From Chthoniobacterales bacterium (GTDB lineage: Bacteria > Verrucomicrobiota > Verrucomicrobiia > Chthoniobacterales > JAATET01), in contig DATCRI010000065.1 in NCBI GenBank assembly GCA_036569045.1, forward strand, positions 1 through 50,402: a stretch of 50,402 nt of DNA, in the 5' to 3' direction. Position numbers and translations under genes: made by a program. This document shows, piece by piece, positions 8,831 through 17,110 of the stretch. Numbering within the stretch: position 1 is the first letter of the stretch; the number at the start of each line of letters is the position of its first letter. The notes under the pieces were generated by a model. It made no database searches. It saw nothing but the letters and a program-made list of their open reading frames with translations, and was not told where the DNA came from.

Positions 8831-9774
8831 GTCGCCCAGGCGGCGATGGCGTCAAGGTCGCGAGCCGCGAGCGGGCGCTCGGGGAGCGCGGAGGCGGAGA
8901 GGTTCTGAGGGCGGAGTTCGCCGCCCTGCCAGATCCAGGCATTTTCGGAATACGGGCCGACCTTTTGGGGATCGCTCCATGTGTGAATCGAGAGAAGGCG
9001 GGCGCCCACGGCGGCGGCGAGGTGCATGGGGCCGCTATCCACGCTTACGACCGCGCGGGTCCGCCGCAGCAGATGGATGAGCTGAGGAAGCGTGGTGCGA
9101 TTCGTGAAATCGACGACGTTGGCCGGGAGATTCGCGGGGGCGGTCCCCACGCCGGCGAGCACGACGGTGGCGGGCGCGAGGCGCTCGGCAAGGGCGACGA
9201 TTTGCTCCCCGGTGAGGGATTTGCCGGCGCCGCGGGCGTAGGGGTGGAGCAGGAGAAAATGGTCCGGGGCGTCGATCGGCTCGCCCGGGCCGAGGGGAAA
9301 CCCGGGAGCGGCGGGAATGTCGAGGCCGAGCAACGGGAGGACGGCGAGGTAGCGGTCGACGGCGTGCTGGCGGGCGTGGACGGGAGCGGCGGCTTCGTAA
9401 AAAGCGGTCGCGCCCTCGCGGGCGTCGGAAAGACCAACGATGCGGCCCGGTCGCGTGGCCCGGGCGATGAGCGCGCTGCGGAGGAGGCCCTGGAGATCGA
9501 TGGCGAGGTCGGGCCGGCGATTGCGCAGACCCAGGAGCCAGCGGCCGGCGCGAAGCAGGCCGGCGGGGCCGCGGTAGTTCTGCCGGTCGAACGGGAGGAG
9601 CGCGGCGACGGCGGGATTGTCAGCGAGGACGGACGCCCAGCGAGGATCGATCACCCACGTGAGCGTGGCTGCCGGCCACGCGCGATGCAGGGCGGCGGCG
9701 ACGGGCAGGGCGTGAACGACGTCGCCGAGGGAACCGGGCTTGATGAGCAGGATGCTCGCCGGGGACGGCTCCAT
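8827..9774 (-). CDS. Glycosyltransferase family 9 (heptosyltransferase-like)
   Basis: A 315-residue cytoplasmic or membrane-associated enzyme. The N-terminus ILLIKPGSLGDVVHALPVAAALH is the hallmark of ADP-heptose:LPS heptosyltransferases (WaaC/WaaF, GT9). The second half has the nucleotide-sugar binding half-site, with VVLAGVGTAP and VSVDSGPMHLAAAVG. It supports a lipopolysaccharide-type outer membrane, although GT9 also includes enzymes for other sugars. It is the last gene of a run starting at tmk, 10 bases after the phosphoesterase gene. Its stop overlaps that of the OpgC-like gene. The specific sugar and acceptor are not readable. Confidence 0.82.
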   Translation of the reverse strand: MEPSPASILLIKPGSLGDVVHALPVAAALHRAWPAATLTWVIDPRWASVLADNPAVAALLPFDRQNYRGPAGLLRAGRWLLGLRNRRPDLAIDLQGLLRSALIARATRPGRIVGLSDAREGATAFYEAAAPVHARQHAVDRYLAVLPLLGLDIPAAPGFPLGPGEPIDAPDHFLLLHPYARGAGKSLTGEQIVALAERLAPATVVLAGVGTAPANLPANVVDFTNRTTLPQLIHLLRRTRAVVSVDSGPMHLAAAVGARLLSIHTWSDPQKVGPYSENAWIWQGGELRPQNLSASALPERPLAARDLDAIAAWAT

Positions 9775-9784
9775 GGCTGGGCGG

Positions 9785-10507
9785 CTAGCGGCCGACGTTC
9801 AGGCGCTCGGCGAGTTTTTCGGGCAGGCCGGCGGCGCGAATGGCGGCCTGGGTGCCGGCGATGTCGTATTCCACGCGGCGGAGTTCGACCTCGTTGCTGA
9901 CGGTGTCGTAGATGCAGTAAGAGGCGCGAGGATCCCCGTCGCGCGGCTGGCCGACGCTGCCGACATTGATGAGATATTTTTTGCCGGTCTGGAGCGGAAG
10001 AATGTCGAGGGGAAGGGAGCGCACGCTGCCGTCGCGGACGTAAGCCTTCGGCGAGTGGGTGTGGCCGATGAAGCAGAGTGTCGTGTGCTGGTAGCTAAAG
10101 CTGGTGGCGGCATCGAGCTGGTTGAAGACGTAGCCCCACTTGTGCGGCGTATCGAGGGTGGCGTGGACGATCGTGAAGTCCCGCACCTGGCGCTGGAGGC
10201 GCAGCTCGCGCAGCCAGCTGCGTTCGTCGTCGTTGAGCTGGGCGCGGGTCCATTGGATGGCCTCTTCGGCGAGGGCATTGAAGCCTTCCTGCTCGGTGAT
10301 CATCGACGCCTGCTCGTCGTGGTTGCCCTTCACTGTCGGGCATTCCAGCTCGCGGACGATGGCGAGGCATTCACGGGGATTGGCGTTGTAGCCGACGATA
10401 TCGCCCATGCAGACGTAGTGCGTGCAGAGCTGGGTGCGGGCGTCGGAGAGGACGGCCTCGAGGGCCTGGAGATTGGCGTGAATGTCGCCGAAGATCGCGA
10501 ATCGCAT
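9785..10507 (-). CDS. Metallophosphoesterase (YfcE/MJ0936-like)
   Basis: A 240-residue cytoplasmic calcineurin-like phosphoesterase. The metal ligands appear in order: FGDIHANL at the N-terminus, MGDIVGYNANP, KGNHDEQ, a histidine in IVHATL, and GHTHSP near residue 155. The GYNANP spacing is typical of a widespread bacterial subfamily whose substrate is not settled. It lies between a TPR protein gene (9 bases upstream) and the GT9 gene (10 bases downstream), so it is probably co-transcribed. It could act on a nucleotide or a phospholipid-linked intermediate; the sequence does not say which. Confidence 0.82.
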   Translation of the reverse strand: MRFAIFGDIHANLQALEAVLSDARTQLCTHYVCMGDIVGYNANPRECLAIVRELECPTVKGNHDEQASMITEQEGFNALAEEAIQWTRAQLNDDERSWLRELRLQRQVRDFTIVHATLDTPHKWGYVFNQLDAATSFSYQHTTLCFIGHTHSPKAYVRDGSVRSLPLDILPLQTGKKYLINVGSVGQPRDGDPRASYCIYDTVSNEVELRRVEYDIAGTQAAIRAAGLPEKLAERLNVGR

Positions 10508-10516
10508 CGAATGGTA

Positions 10517-11290
10517 TTACGGAGCAGGTTGCCGGGCTGCCGTATCTTTTATGCGCTGATCGGCAGGGATACCAAGCTTCTCTTCGAGCTTCTTGAGATC
10601 GGAGATCACGCGGGGAACGCGCTGGGCTGGACCTTCGTCGTAGATGGCACGCAGTTCGTCGTAGGCCTTGCGTTCCTCACCAGGAATCTGGGCGAGCTCG
10701 TAGGCCCCCATGCGTCGGACATAGGCCCGGGCGCCGGGTTTGCTGGCGGCGGTGGCGAAGGCCTCTGCGGCGGCGGCGTGGTCTTCGTATTTGTCGCGCT
10801 CGAGGATGGCGAGCTTCTCCCAAAGGTCGGCGCTGTCGGGGTTCGAGCGCAGGCCGTCTTCGTAGAATTTTTTGCCGCGGTCCCAGTATTGCCGCTCGGC
10901 GCGTTCGCGGAGGACCTTGCTGGGCTGGGATTTATCCTCGAGGGCGGCGATGGAGGCGTTCCATGCCATGTGCCAGGCGGAGATATCCCAATAAAGGATC
11001 GATTTCGGCTGCAGGGTGGTGACGGTCTGGAACAGGCCGGCCATGCGGCCCCATTCGACTTTCTGCCAGGCGCTGTGGGCCTCGATCCAGAGCACGGCGG
11101 CGACGAGCGAGCGGAAGCCGCTGAGGGCGGCGACGAACCCCATCTGCCCGACCTGCTCGCGGAGGCTGAGGTTGAGATTCGTGGTGCGGAAGCCGGCGGC
11201 CTGCTGGAGTCGCGAGAGGTGAATCTCGAAGGGCAGGCGGGCTGCGCCGAAGAACAGCAGGACCGCGATGCCGATGGCCGCCCGTTTCAT
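10517..11290 (-). CDS. Membrane-anchored TPR-like protein of unknown function
   Basis: A 257-residue protein. An N-terminal hydrophobic segment (AAIGIAVLLFFGAARL) acts as signal or anchor, so most of the protein should be outside the cytoplasm. The rest is helical, with TPR-like units (YWDRGKKFYEDGLRSNPDSADLWEKLA and the region around residues 165-220). The start is the ATG at 11290, which forms an ATGA overlap with the permease stop; longer in-frame readings upstream are antisense or overlap. The tight link suggests it works with the ABC permease, for example as a partner on the outer face. I do not recognise a named family. Confidence 0.7.
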   Translation of the reverse strand: MKRAAIGIAVLLFFGAARLPFEIHLSRLQQAAGFRTTNLNLSLREQVGQMGFVAALSGFRSLVAAVLWIEAHSAWQKVEWGRMAGLFQTVTTLQPKSILYWDISAWHMAWNASIAALEDKSQPSKVLRERAERQYWDRGKKFYEDGLRSNPDSADLWEKLAILERDKYEDHAAAAEAFATAASKPGARAYVRRMGAYELAQIPGEERKAYDELRAIYDEGPAQRVPRVISDLKKLEEKLGIPADQRIKDTAARQPAP

Positions 11291-12183
11291 AGCTCGCGGT
11301 TCGAGAAGAAGAAGCAGGCGAGCAGGTAATACACGCCGATGTAGAGGAGGCCGAGCGTGGCGGTCTGGGTGAAGAGGGCGGCGGTGATGGGGTTTCCCGC
11401 GACGATGTCGTCGGTGAGGCTGAAGGCCTGGAGATCGGGGAAAATGAGGGCGACGAGGGCGAGAATCGGCTTCGTCCACCAGCGAATGTCAACGCCTTCG
11501 AGCCAATACTCGCGGGCGGTGGCCTGGAGGTGGCTGATGAAGTAGATCGCGATCGTGATCATCATCGTGAAGATCGCCGAGGTCGCGAAAGCGCTGATCA
11601 TGAGCGTGAGCGCGGCCAGGAGCGCGGCTTTCACGAAGATGATGAGGATGCCGGGAACGAGATTCGCATTGAAGGTGACGGCCTGGATCGAGGCGACGGC
11701 GCGGGTGAGGTCCTCGCCGGTGAGTTGGGCGCGGGCGTCGGCCAGGGCGCCCTGCTCGCGAAGCCAGAGGACGGTGAGAAACAGCGCGGTCATCATCGTG
11801 ATCGACAGGGCGAGCAGGAGGAAGATGCCGAGGAGCTTGCCGGCGAGGTATTCCCAGCGCGGAACGGGCTTTGCGAGGATCGTGAAGGTCGTGCGGTCCT
11901 CGAGATCCTTCGGCAGGAGCATGGCGGTCGCGAGGATCGCGAGGAGCGAGGTGAAGATCGACATCGCGCCGAGCGAGATGTCCTTGAGCATCTGGAACTC
12001 CTCCTCGGGCGTGAGGCGCGCCATGAAGAACGAATTCCCGATGACGAGGAGCGCGAAGATGAGAAGGAAGTAGAAGATCTTGAGCCGCGTGAGCTCGGTG
12101 AGGGTGTTCCAGGCCAGAGCCCAGATCCGCGCTGGTGAGAAGATCGGGGCCTGGGAAAATGCGCGCGGGGTCGCGTCGGTCAT
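11287..12183 (-). CDS. ABC-2 type permease
   Basis: A 298-residue integral membrane protein with about six hydrophobic segments. The first segment follows WALAWNTLTELTRLKIFYFLL, a common start of ABC-2 permeases. Next come LLPKDLEDRTTFTILAKPVPRWEYLAGKL, the coupling-helix region typical of NosY-like exporters, and a large extracytoplasmic loop near residues 150-170. No ATPase gene is in this operon, so its ATP-binding partner must be encoded elsewhere. It shares ATGA overlaps with proB (upstream) and the TPR gene (downstream). The substrate is unknown. Confidence 0.82.
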   Translation of the reverse strand: MTDATPRAFSQAPIFSPARIWALAWNTLTELTRLKIFYFLLIFALLVIGNSFFMARLTPEEEFQMLKDISLGAMSIFTSLLAILATAMLLPKDLEDRTTFTILAKPVPRWEYLAGKLLGIFLLLALSITMMTALFLTVLWLREQGALADARAQLTGEDLTRAVASIQAVTFNANLVPGILIIFVKAALLAALTLMISAFATSAIFTMMITIAIYFISHLQATAREYWLEGVDIRWWTKPILALVALIFPDLQAFSLTDDIVAGNPITAALFTQTATLGLLYIGVYYLLACFFFSNREL

Positions 12184-12965
12184 GGGACGGGGACGGGTTT
12201 GCGGGAACGTCTGGGGGGAGCGGGAAAACGGGTGCCGACGTCTTCGCCGCGGGCGGCGCCGGTGACGCCGCCAGGGAGGCGTCCATCGATGATCGTGGTG
12301 TTCACGCCACCGGTCACGGCGATCTTCACGGCCGTGAGCTTGGCGGCCATGCCGCCGACGGAGTTCGCGCCTTTTTCCGGCAGAACGAGGGCGAAGGCGG
12401 CGTCGATGTCCTTGATGACGGGCACGCGGCGGCGCTCGGCGTCGAGCACGCCGTCGGCGCTGGTGCAGATGATGAGCTGGTCGGCTTCGACGAGCAGGGC
12501 GACTTCGGCGGAAAGACGGTCGTTGTCGCCAAAGTTGAGTTCTTCGACGGCGACGGTGTCGTTTTCGTTGAAGATCGGGACGACGCTCTTCGCAGCGAGG
12601 ATGCGCTCGAGGGTGTTGCGGACGTTCGTGCGGCGCTTGCGGCTGTCGATGTCGTCGTGGGTGACAAGCATCTGGGCGGGCTGAAGGTCGCTCCGGCCGA
12701 GATGGCGGGCGAACTCCCGAATGAGCAGCGGCTGGCCGATCGCGGCGCAGGCCTGCTTGCCGGGGAGGTCGGTGGGGCGCTCGGGCAGGCCGAGAGCCCC
12801 GACGCCGGCGGTGATGGCGGCGCTGCTGACGACAATGACGGAATGGCCTTCGGCAACGAGTTCGGCGAACTCGGCGGTAAGGCGGCGGAATTGATCGACG
12901 TCGAGGGAGCGACCACCGGGCTTGGCGAGGACGCCGGTGCCGAGTTTTACAACGATGCGCTTCAT
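12180..12965 (-). CDS. proB: Glutamate 5-kinase, short form without PUA domain
   Basis: It phosphorylates glutamate in the first step of proline synthesis. The 261-residue protein covers only the amino-acid kinase domain: IVVKLGTGVL at the N-terminus, VIVVSSAAITAG, PIFNENDTVAVEEL, FGDNDRLSAEVALLVEAD, and GGMAAKLTA near the end. E. coli ProB has about 367 residues with a C-terminal PUA domain, which is absent here. The protein ends in a basic Pro/Arg tail. No proA is adjacent; instead the gene lies between holB and the ABC permease gene, joined to both by ATGA overlaps. Loss of the PUA domain may alter proline feedback, which is inference. Confidence 0.9.
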   Translation of the reverse strand: MKRIVVKLGTGVLAKPGGRSLDVDQFRRLTAEFAELVAEGHSVIVVSSAAITAGVGALGLPERPTDLPGKQACAAIGQPLLIREFARHLGRSDLQPAQMLVTHDDIDSRKRRTNVRNTLERILAAKSVVPIFNENDTVAVEELNFGDNDRLSAEVALLVEADQLIICTSADGVLDAERRRVPVIKDIDAAFALVLPEKGANSVGGMAAKLTAVKIAVTGGVNTTIIDGRLPGGVTGAARGEDVGTRFPAPPRRSRKPVPVP

Positions 12966-13918
12966 GCGGGGATGGTGAAAAGGTTGAGGAAACCGGCCTC
13001 GATCGCAAGGGCTTCCTGGACGTTGCGATCGAGCGCGGAAATGGTGTCGTCGAGCGCCTGGAGGCGGCGCAGGGTGGACTTCGGATCGGTGGATGCGGCC
13101 TGGGCGCGAAGGATGGGGCGATCGAACGCGGCGGCGCCGCCGTGCTGCACGCGAAGGAGATCGGCGAACCAGCCGGCGAGCGTTTGCATGAGTTCCGCGC
13201 GGGTGCGGATGGCGGCGGCCTCGGCGAGGGCCTTCAACTGTTCCTCGCGCTCCTCGAGCCAGGCGCCGTCGGTGGCCTGCTTGTAGTGCGTCTGTTCGGC
13301 CTTGAGGGCGGCGGCGGATTCCTCGCGGATGCGCTCGCGCTCGCGTCCGAGCACGTCGAGAAAGGTGCGGGCAAGGGAGAACGCGGCGCGGGTGGGGGAT
13401 GCGGGTCTTTCGACAAGGCGCTCGAGAGCGGCGAGCAATTCCTCGCCGGCCTCGGTGGGCGGTTGCGGGGCTCCAGCCTGGATCTGCACGACGATGCAGC
13501 GAGAGAGGATGGTCTCGAGCAGGGCGTCTGGCGACGACGAGGTGAGAAAGAGATGCGAGCCGGCGGGCGGTTCCTCGAGCGTCTTGAGGAAGGCGTTCGC
13601 GGCCTGGGGCTGCAGGCGATCGGCCTCGTGAATGATGGCGACCTTGCGGAGTCCGGCGGAGGGCTTTGTCCGCAGCGCCTGCTCGAGGTGGCGGATCTGC
13701 TCGATGAGGATGCGGCGGGATTTCGACTCCGGCTCGGCCTGGTGGAAGTCGGGATGCCGGAGCGCGTCGTCGGTCTCGAGGATGCGCGCGGCGATCTGCT
13801 CGATCACGGCGCGCTTGCCGCTGCCGCGAGGGCCGCAGAGCAGGTAGGCGTGGGCGAGTCGACCGGAGGACTGCGCCTCGAGCAGACGCTCAAGCGCGTG
13901 CTGCGGCGGAAACGCCAT
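12962..13918 (-). CDS. holB: DNA polymerase III delta' subunit (clamp loader)
   Basis: A 318-residue AAA+ protein of the clamp loader that places the sliding clamp on DNA. Motifs are HAYLLCGPRGSGKRA (P-loop with Lys35 followed by Arg rather than Ser/Thr), VAIIHEADRLQPQAANAFLKTLEEPP (Walker B and conserved helix) and TILSRC (sensor/SRC motif). The altered P-loop fits delta', which often does not bind ATP. Unlike most clamp-loader subunits there is no four-cysteine zinc module between the P-loop and HPDFH. The ATG at 13918 is chosen because upstream codons run through tmk. It overlaps tmk by 29 bases and proB by 4. Confidence 0.85.
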   Translation of the reverse strand: MAFPPQHALERLLEAQSSGRLAHAYLLCGPRGSGKRAVIEQIAARILETDDALRHPDFHQAEPESKSRRILIEQIRHLEQALRTKPSAGLRKVAIIHEADRLQPQAANAFLKTLEEPPAGSHLFLTSSSPDALLETILSRCIVVQIQAGAPQPPTEAGEELLAALERLVERPASPTRAAFSLARTFLDVLGRERERIREESAAALKAEQTHYKQATDGAWLEEREEQLKALAEAAAIRTRAELMQTLAGWFADLLRVQHGGAAAFDRPILRAQAASTDPKSTLRRLQALDDTISALDRNVQEALAIEAGFLNLFTIPA

Positions 13919-14552
13919 CGATGACCTCCTGGACGGTTTGGAAAATCTGCGCGGCGAGGGCGTCGCGGGACCGGGCGGCGTCGAGCACGCGGAAGCGGGC
14001 CGGTTCGCGGCGGGCAAGGTCGAGATAGCCGGCGCGCACGCGCTCGTAGAAGGCGAGGGGCTCGCGTTCGATGCGGTCGGGCGCGATGGCGCCGGGGCGA
14101 TTGAAGACGCGACCGCGGGCCTCGGAGGCCTCGAGATCGAGGACGAACGTGAGGTCGGGCCGGCAGGAGCCGACGGCAAAGGCATTGATGCGGGTCACGT
14201 CTTCGTCGGCGAGGCGACGGGCGACGCCCTGGTAAACGGTGGTCGAATCGAGGAAGCGGTCGGAAATGACGTCCGTGCCGGCAGCGAGGGCGGGCGCGAT
14301 GAGTTCGCGGACGAGCTGAGCGCGGCTGGCGGCGAAGAGGAGCAACTCGGCCTCGGAGGTCATGCCCTCACTCTCGCGGGAATGCTGAAGAACATGGCGG
14401 ATCTGTTCGCCGACGGGGGTGCCGCCGGGTTCCCGAGTGACCACGACCTGTCGCCCGGCCGCCTGGAGGGCGCGGGTGAGGCGTTCGATCTGCGTGGTTT
14501 TGCCGCAGCCTTCGGAGCCCTCGAAGGTGATGAAGATGCCGGGGCGCGTCAT
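13890..14552 (-). CDS. tmk: Thymidylate kinase
   Basis: It phosphorylates dTMP to dTDP. The 220-residue protein opens MTRPGIFITFEGSEGCGKTT, with the P-loop at residues 12-19, then VTREPGGTPVGEQIR (DRX/EPGG motif), SDRFLDSTTVYQG and a LID region ending RIEREPLAFYERVRAGY. The ATG at 14552 has a weak Shine-Dalgarno (GGAAG) a few bases upstream; a TTG at 14573 would add seven residues. It is the first gene of a seven-gene minus-strand operon. It is divergent from the D-2-hydroxyacid dehydrogenase gene, with 60 bases between starts that must hold both promoters. No strong -35/-10 pair stood out there. Confidence 0.92.
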   Translation of the reverse strand: MTRPGIFITFEGSEGCGKTTQIERLTRALQAAGRQVVVTREPGGTPVGEQIRHVLQHSRESEGMTSEAELLLFAASRAQLVRELIAPALAAGTDVISDRFLDSTTVYQGVARRLADEDVTRINAFAVGSCRPDLTFVLDLEASEARGRVFNRPGAIAPDRIEREPLAFYERVRAGYLDLARREPARFRVLDAARSRDALAAQIFQTVQEVIDGVSAAARA

Positions 14553-14612
14553 GGGAATCTTCCAGAGTTTCAAATTGCGCTGGCATATTCCAAGCTAGAT
14601 TTGAATGCGTCC

Positions 14613-15638
14613 ATGAAAGTCTGCTTTGTCTCAGTCGAGCCCGAGGAAAAGGCGTATTTCGCCCGCCGGCTGGCGCGGTGGAATCCCCGCTTCGAGTGGA
14701 ATCTCGACGCGGTGCCCGATGACGTCGAGGTGCTCTCGATCTTCATCTATTACGGAATCGACGAAGCCTTTCTGTCGGCGCATCCGGGCCTGAGGTTCAT
14801 CGCATCGCGCTCGTCCAGTCTGGACCACGTGGATCTCGAGGCCTGCCGCAGACACGGCGTGAAGGTCGCGAGCGTCGGCGGCTCGGATGGAAACAGCGTC
14901 GCGGAGCACACGTTTGCCCTGCTGCTGGCGGTGGCGCGACGTTTCCGGACGTCGGCGGCCCTGCGCGTGCAGGGCGATTTTTCGCATAACGAGCTGCGCG
15001 GATTTGAACTGCGAGGCAAGACTCTCGGGTTGATCGGCGTGGGACGAATCGGCGCGCGGGTGGCGAAGATCGCGGCGGCATTCGAGATGAAGGTCGTCGC
15101 CTACGATCCGAAGCCCGATCCCGCGCTGGCGGCGGAGGGATTGCGCTACGAGTCGCTCGATACCGTGCTCGCGGAAGGCGAGATTCTCAGCCTGCACGCG
15201 GCGTTGACCGAGGCGACGCGCCATCTGATCAACGCGGAGACGCTCGCGAAATGCCAGGAGGGCGTCGTGATCATCAACACCGCGCGGGGCGACCTGATCG
15301 ACACTTCGGCCCTGATCGCGGCGCTGGATTCCGGTCAGGTCGGCGGCGTCGGACTGGATGTGCTCGAGGATGAGCGGGTGCTGCGGGCGGACGCCAAGAA
15401 TGTGCTGGCGAGCGAGATCTCGCGACGCGTGCACGACAGCGGCGGTCGGGCGGAGCCGTCCGGCGACCGGCGGCAGCAGATCGAGAGACTGTATTCCAAC
15501 AATGCGCTGCTGGCGCGGCCGGAGGTCGTCTTCACGCCGCACATTGCCTTCAACACCACGGAGTCGACGGAGGCCGTTGCCGGCGAGGCCGCGAGGGTGA
15601 TCGAGGATTTTCTCGAAGGCCGCGAGGTGCCATGCTGA
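14613..15638 (+). CDS. D-isomer specific 2-hydroxyacid dehydrogenase (D-lactate dehydrogenase-like)
   Basis: A 341-residue NAD-dependent enzyme. The Rossmann motif is GLIGVGRIGARVAKIAAAF. Catalytic residues of the family are Arg225 (NTARGDLID), Glu252 (LDVLEDER) and His310 (TPHIAFN). The ~55-residue stretch between Glu252 and His310 is longer than in phosphoglycerate dehydrogenase and resembles D-lactate dehydrogenases. The N-terminus VCFVSVEPEEKAYF also fits that branch. It probably interconverts a D-2-hydroxyacid and the keto acid; the exact substrate is not certain. The ATG at 14613 is chosen since upstream in-frame codons are antisense to tmk. The EVE gene follows after 4 bases, so the two are probably co-transcribed. 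Confidence 0.85.
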   Translation: MKVCFVSVEPEEKAYFARRLARWNPRFEWNLDAVPDDVEVLSIFIYYGIDEAFLSAHPGLRFIASRSSSLDHVDLEACRRHGVKVASVGGSDGNSVAEHTFALLLAVARRFRTSAALRVQGDFSHNELRGFELRGKTLGLIGVGRIGARVAKIAAAFEMKVVAYDPKPDPALAAEGLRYESLDTVLAEGEILSLHAALTEATRHLINAETLAKCQEGVVIINTARGDLIDTSALIAALDSGQVGGVGLDVLEDERVLRADAKNVLASEISRRVHDSGGRAEPSGDRRQQIERLYSNNALLARPEVVFTPHIAFNTTESTEAVAGEAARVIEDFLEGREVPC

Positions 15639-15642
15639 GGCG

Positions 15643-16062
15643 ATGAGTGACAAGAAGTGCTGGCTCGTGAAGTCCGAGCCCGAGGTTTATTCGTGGGATG
15701 AATTTGTGCACGAGGGCGGCACGGCGTGGACCGGGGTGCGCAATTTTCAGGCGCGGATCAACCTGCGCGAGATGACGGTCGGCGACCATGTGCTGTATTA
15801 CCACAGCGGCGGGGAAAAGGCCGTGGTGGGCGTCGCGAAGGTGCGGCGGGAAGCCTACGCCGATCCCACGGCGGAGGAGGGCGAATGGGTATGCGTGGAC
15901 CTCGCTCCGGTGAAGAAATTTTCGACGCCGGTGACGCTGGCTGCCGTGAAGGCGCAAAAGTCGCTGCAGGAAATCGCGCTCGTGCGGCAGTCTCGACTGA
16001 GCGTGATGCCGCTGGATGCGAAGGCGTATCGCGAGTTGCTCGCGATGGGCGGCCTGAAGTGA
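15643..16062 (+). CDS. EVE domain protein
   Basis: A 139-residue single-domain protein. Family signs are the start WLVKSEPEVYSWDEF, then TAWTGVRNFQARINLREMTVGDHVLYYHS, VVGVAKVRREAYADPTA, and the end LVRQSRLSVMPL. EVE domains have a PUA-like fold and bind modified bases in DNA or RNA; the human relative is THYN1. Bacterial single-domain EVE proteins are common and their role is unsettled. It starts 4 bases after the dehydrogenase gene. Its stop is only 4 bases from the stop of the convergent pseudoprotease gene. Confidence 0.9.
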   Translation: MSDKKCWLVKSEPEVYSWDEFVHEGGTAWTGVRNFQARINLREMTVGDHVLYYHSGGEKAVVGVAKVRREAYADPTAEEGEWVCVDLAPVKKFSTPVTLAAVKAQKSLQEIALVRQSRLSVMPLDAKAYRELLAMGGLK

Positions 16063-16066
16063 GCCG

Positions 16067-17110
16067 CTATGGGGTCGGGGCGACCGAGGTCTCGAGCGTA
16101 AGCGTGGTAAGGCTCGGGGTCGGCTCGCTGTTGTAGGGGCTCGCGGCGACGCGGACGTTCAGCTGTTCCTCCTTGCCATTGCGCCAGACGGTGACGGGGG
16201 TTTCCGCCCCGGCGGTGAGGAAGAACGAGGCGTCGAAGATGTCGACGGGATTGTGGACGGGCACTTCGCCCACCTTGAGCAGCAGGTCGCCTTCGCGGAT
16301 GCCGGCCTGGGCGGCGGGGGAGTCGGGCTGGAGGTTTGCGACGCGGGCGGTGGAAGGCTGGGAGCCGTCGGGCGCGGACTCGACGGAAATGCCGACGTAG
16401 CCGGGCTTCAGCTTGCCGAAATTCGCGTAGTCCATGCGGGTCTTTTCCGCGGCATTGATCGGAAGGACATAGCAGGAGGCGTTGCCATCGACGCCGGCGA
16501 CGACGATGCCGACGACTTCCCCGCTGAGATTGAGGGCGGGAGCGCCGCCGAGGCCGGGCTGCACGGGAAGGTTCGCGCGGATGTGTGTCGTTCGGAAAAA
16601 TTTGTTGAGATATTCTTTATCGAAGCCCGCGACGAGCCCGAAGCTCGGGCTGACGTTGTGGTCCGTCGGGTAGCCGATCGCGATGAGCGGCGAGGAAATT
16701 TCGAGTTTCGAGGAATCGCCGATGGGAATGAAGGGCGTCGGGGCGCCGGCAACCTTGATGAGGGCGATGCCGGTGCGCGGGTCGGCGATGAGCAGACTGG
16801 CGGGCATTTTGCGCATGCCCTGGCAGACGGTGATGTTCTTTGCGTCGCCGAGCACTTCGACGACGGTGTAGATCGTGCCGGAGGAGTCGGCGTAGAAGCC
16901 GGTGCCTTCGATCTGGCCGTGCTGATCCGAGGACTGGATCTTGACGACGGCGTTGCGGTTGAAGGTGAAGAGCTCCTTGACCCGGGCGGCAATGCTTTGC
17001 CCGAGATCTTCTTCGGCGAATGCTGAAAATGTTCCGAGCAGAACGGCCAGTCCGGCGACGGGCAGATGCCGATGGCGTGCGCGGAAGCTAGAAACTGAAC
17101 GGCGCGTCAT
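16067..17110 (-). CDS. HtrA-like trypsin/PDZ protein lacking all catalytic residues (pseudoprotease)
   Basis: A 347-residue exported protein. The signal peptide ends near AFA (residue ~32). Residues ~50-210 align by eye with the DegS/HtrA protease domain, and residues ~225-330 are a PDZ domain (ARVANLQPDSPAAQAGIREGDLLLKV). At the three catalytic places I read Glu85 for His (TVVEVLGDA against TNKHVINDA), Gly114 for Asp (RTGIAL against LTDLAV) and Gly188 for Ser (PGLGGAP against HGNSGGA). It should therefore not be a serine protease, and a binding or sensing role is inferred. It overlaps the upstream membrane protein gene by 23 bases and belongs to the ECF sigma operon. Confidence 0.82.
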   Translation of the reverse strand: MTRRSVSSFRARHRHLPVAGLAVLLGTFSAFAEEDLGQSIAARVKELFTFNRNAVVKIQSSDQHGQIEGTGFYADSSGTIYTVVEVLGDAKNITVCQGMRKMPASLLIADPRTGIALIKVAGAPTPFIPIGDSSKLEISSPLIAIGYPTDHNVSPSFGLVAGFDKEYLNKFFRTTHIRANLPVQPGLGGAPALNLSGEVVGIVVAGVDGNASCYVLPINAAEKTRMDYANFGKLKPGYVGISVESAPDGSQPSTARVANLQPDSPAAQAGIREGDLLLKVGEVPVHNPVDIFDASFFLTAGAETPVTVWRNGKEEQLNVRVAASPYNSEPTPSLTTLTLETSVAPTP

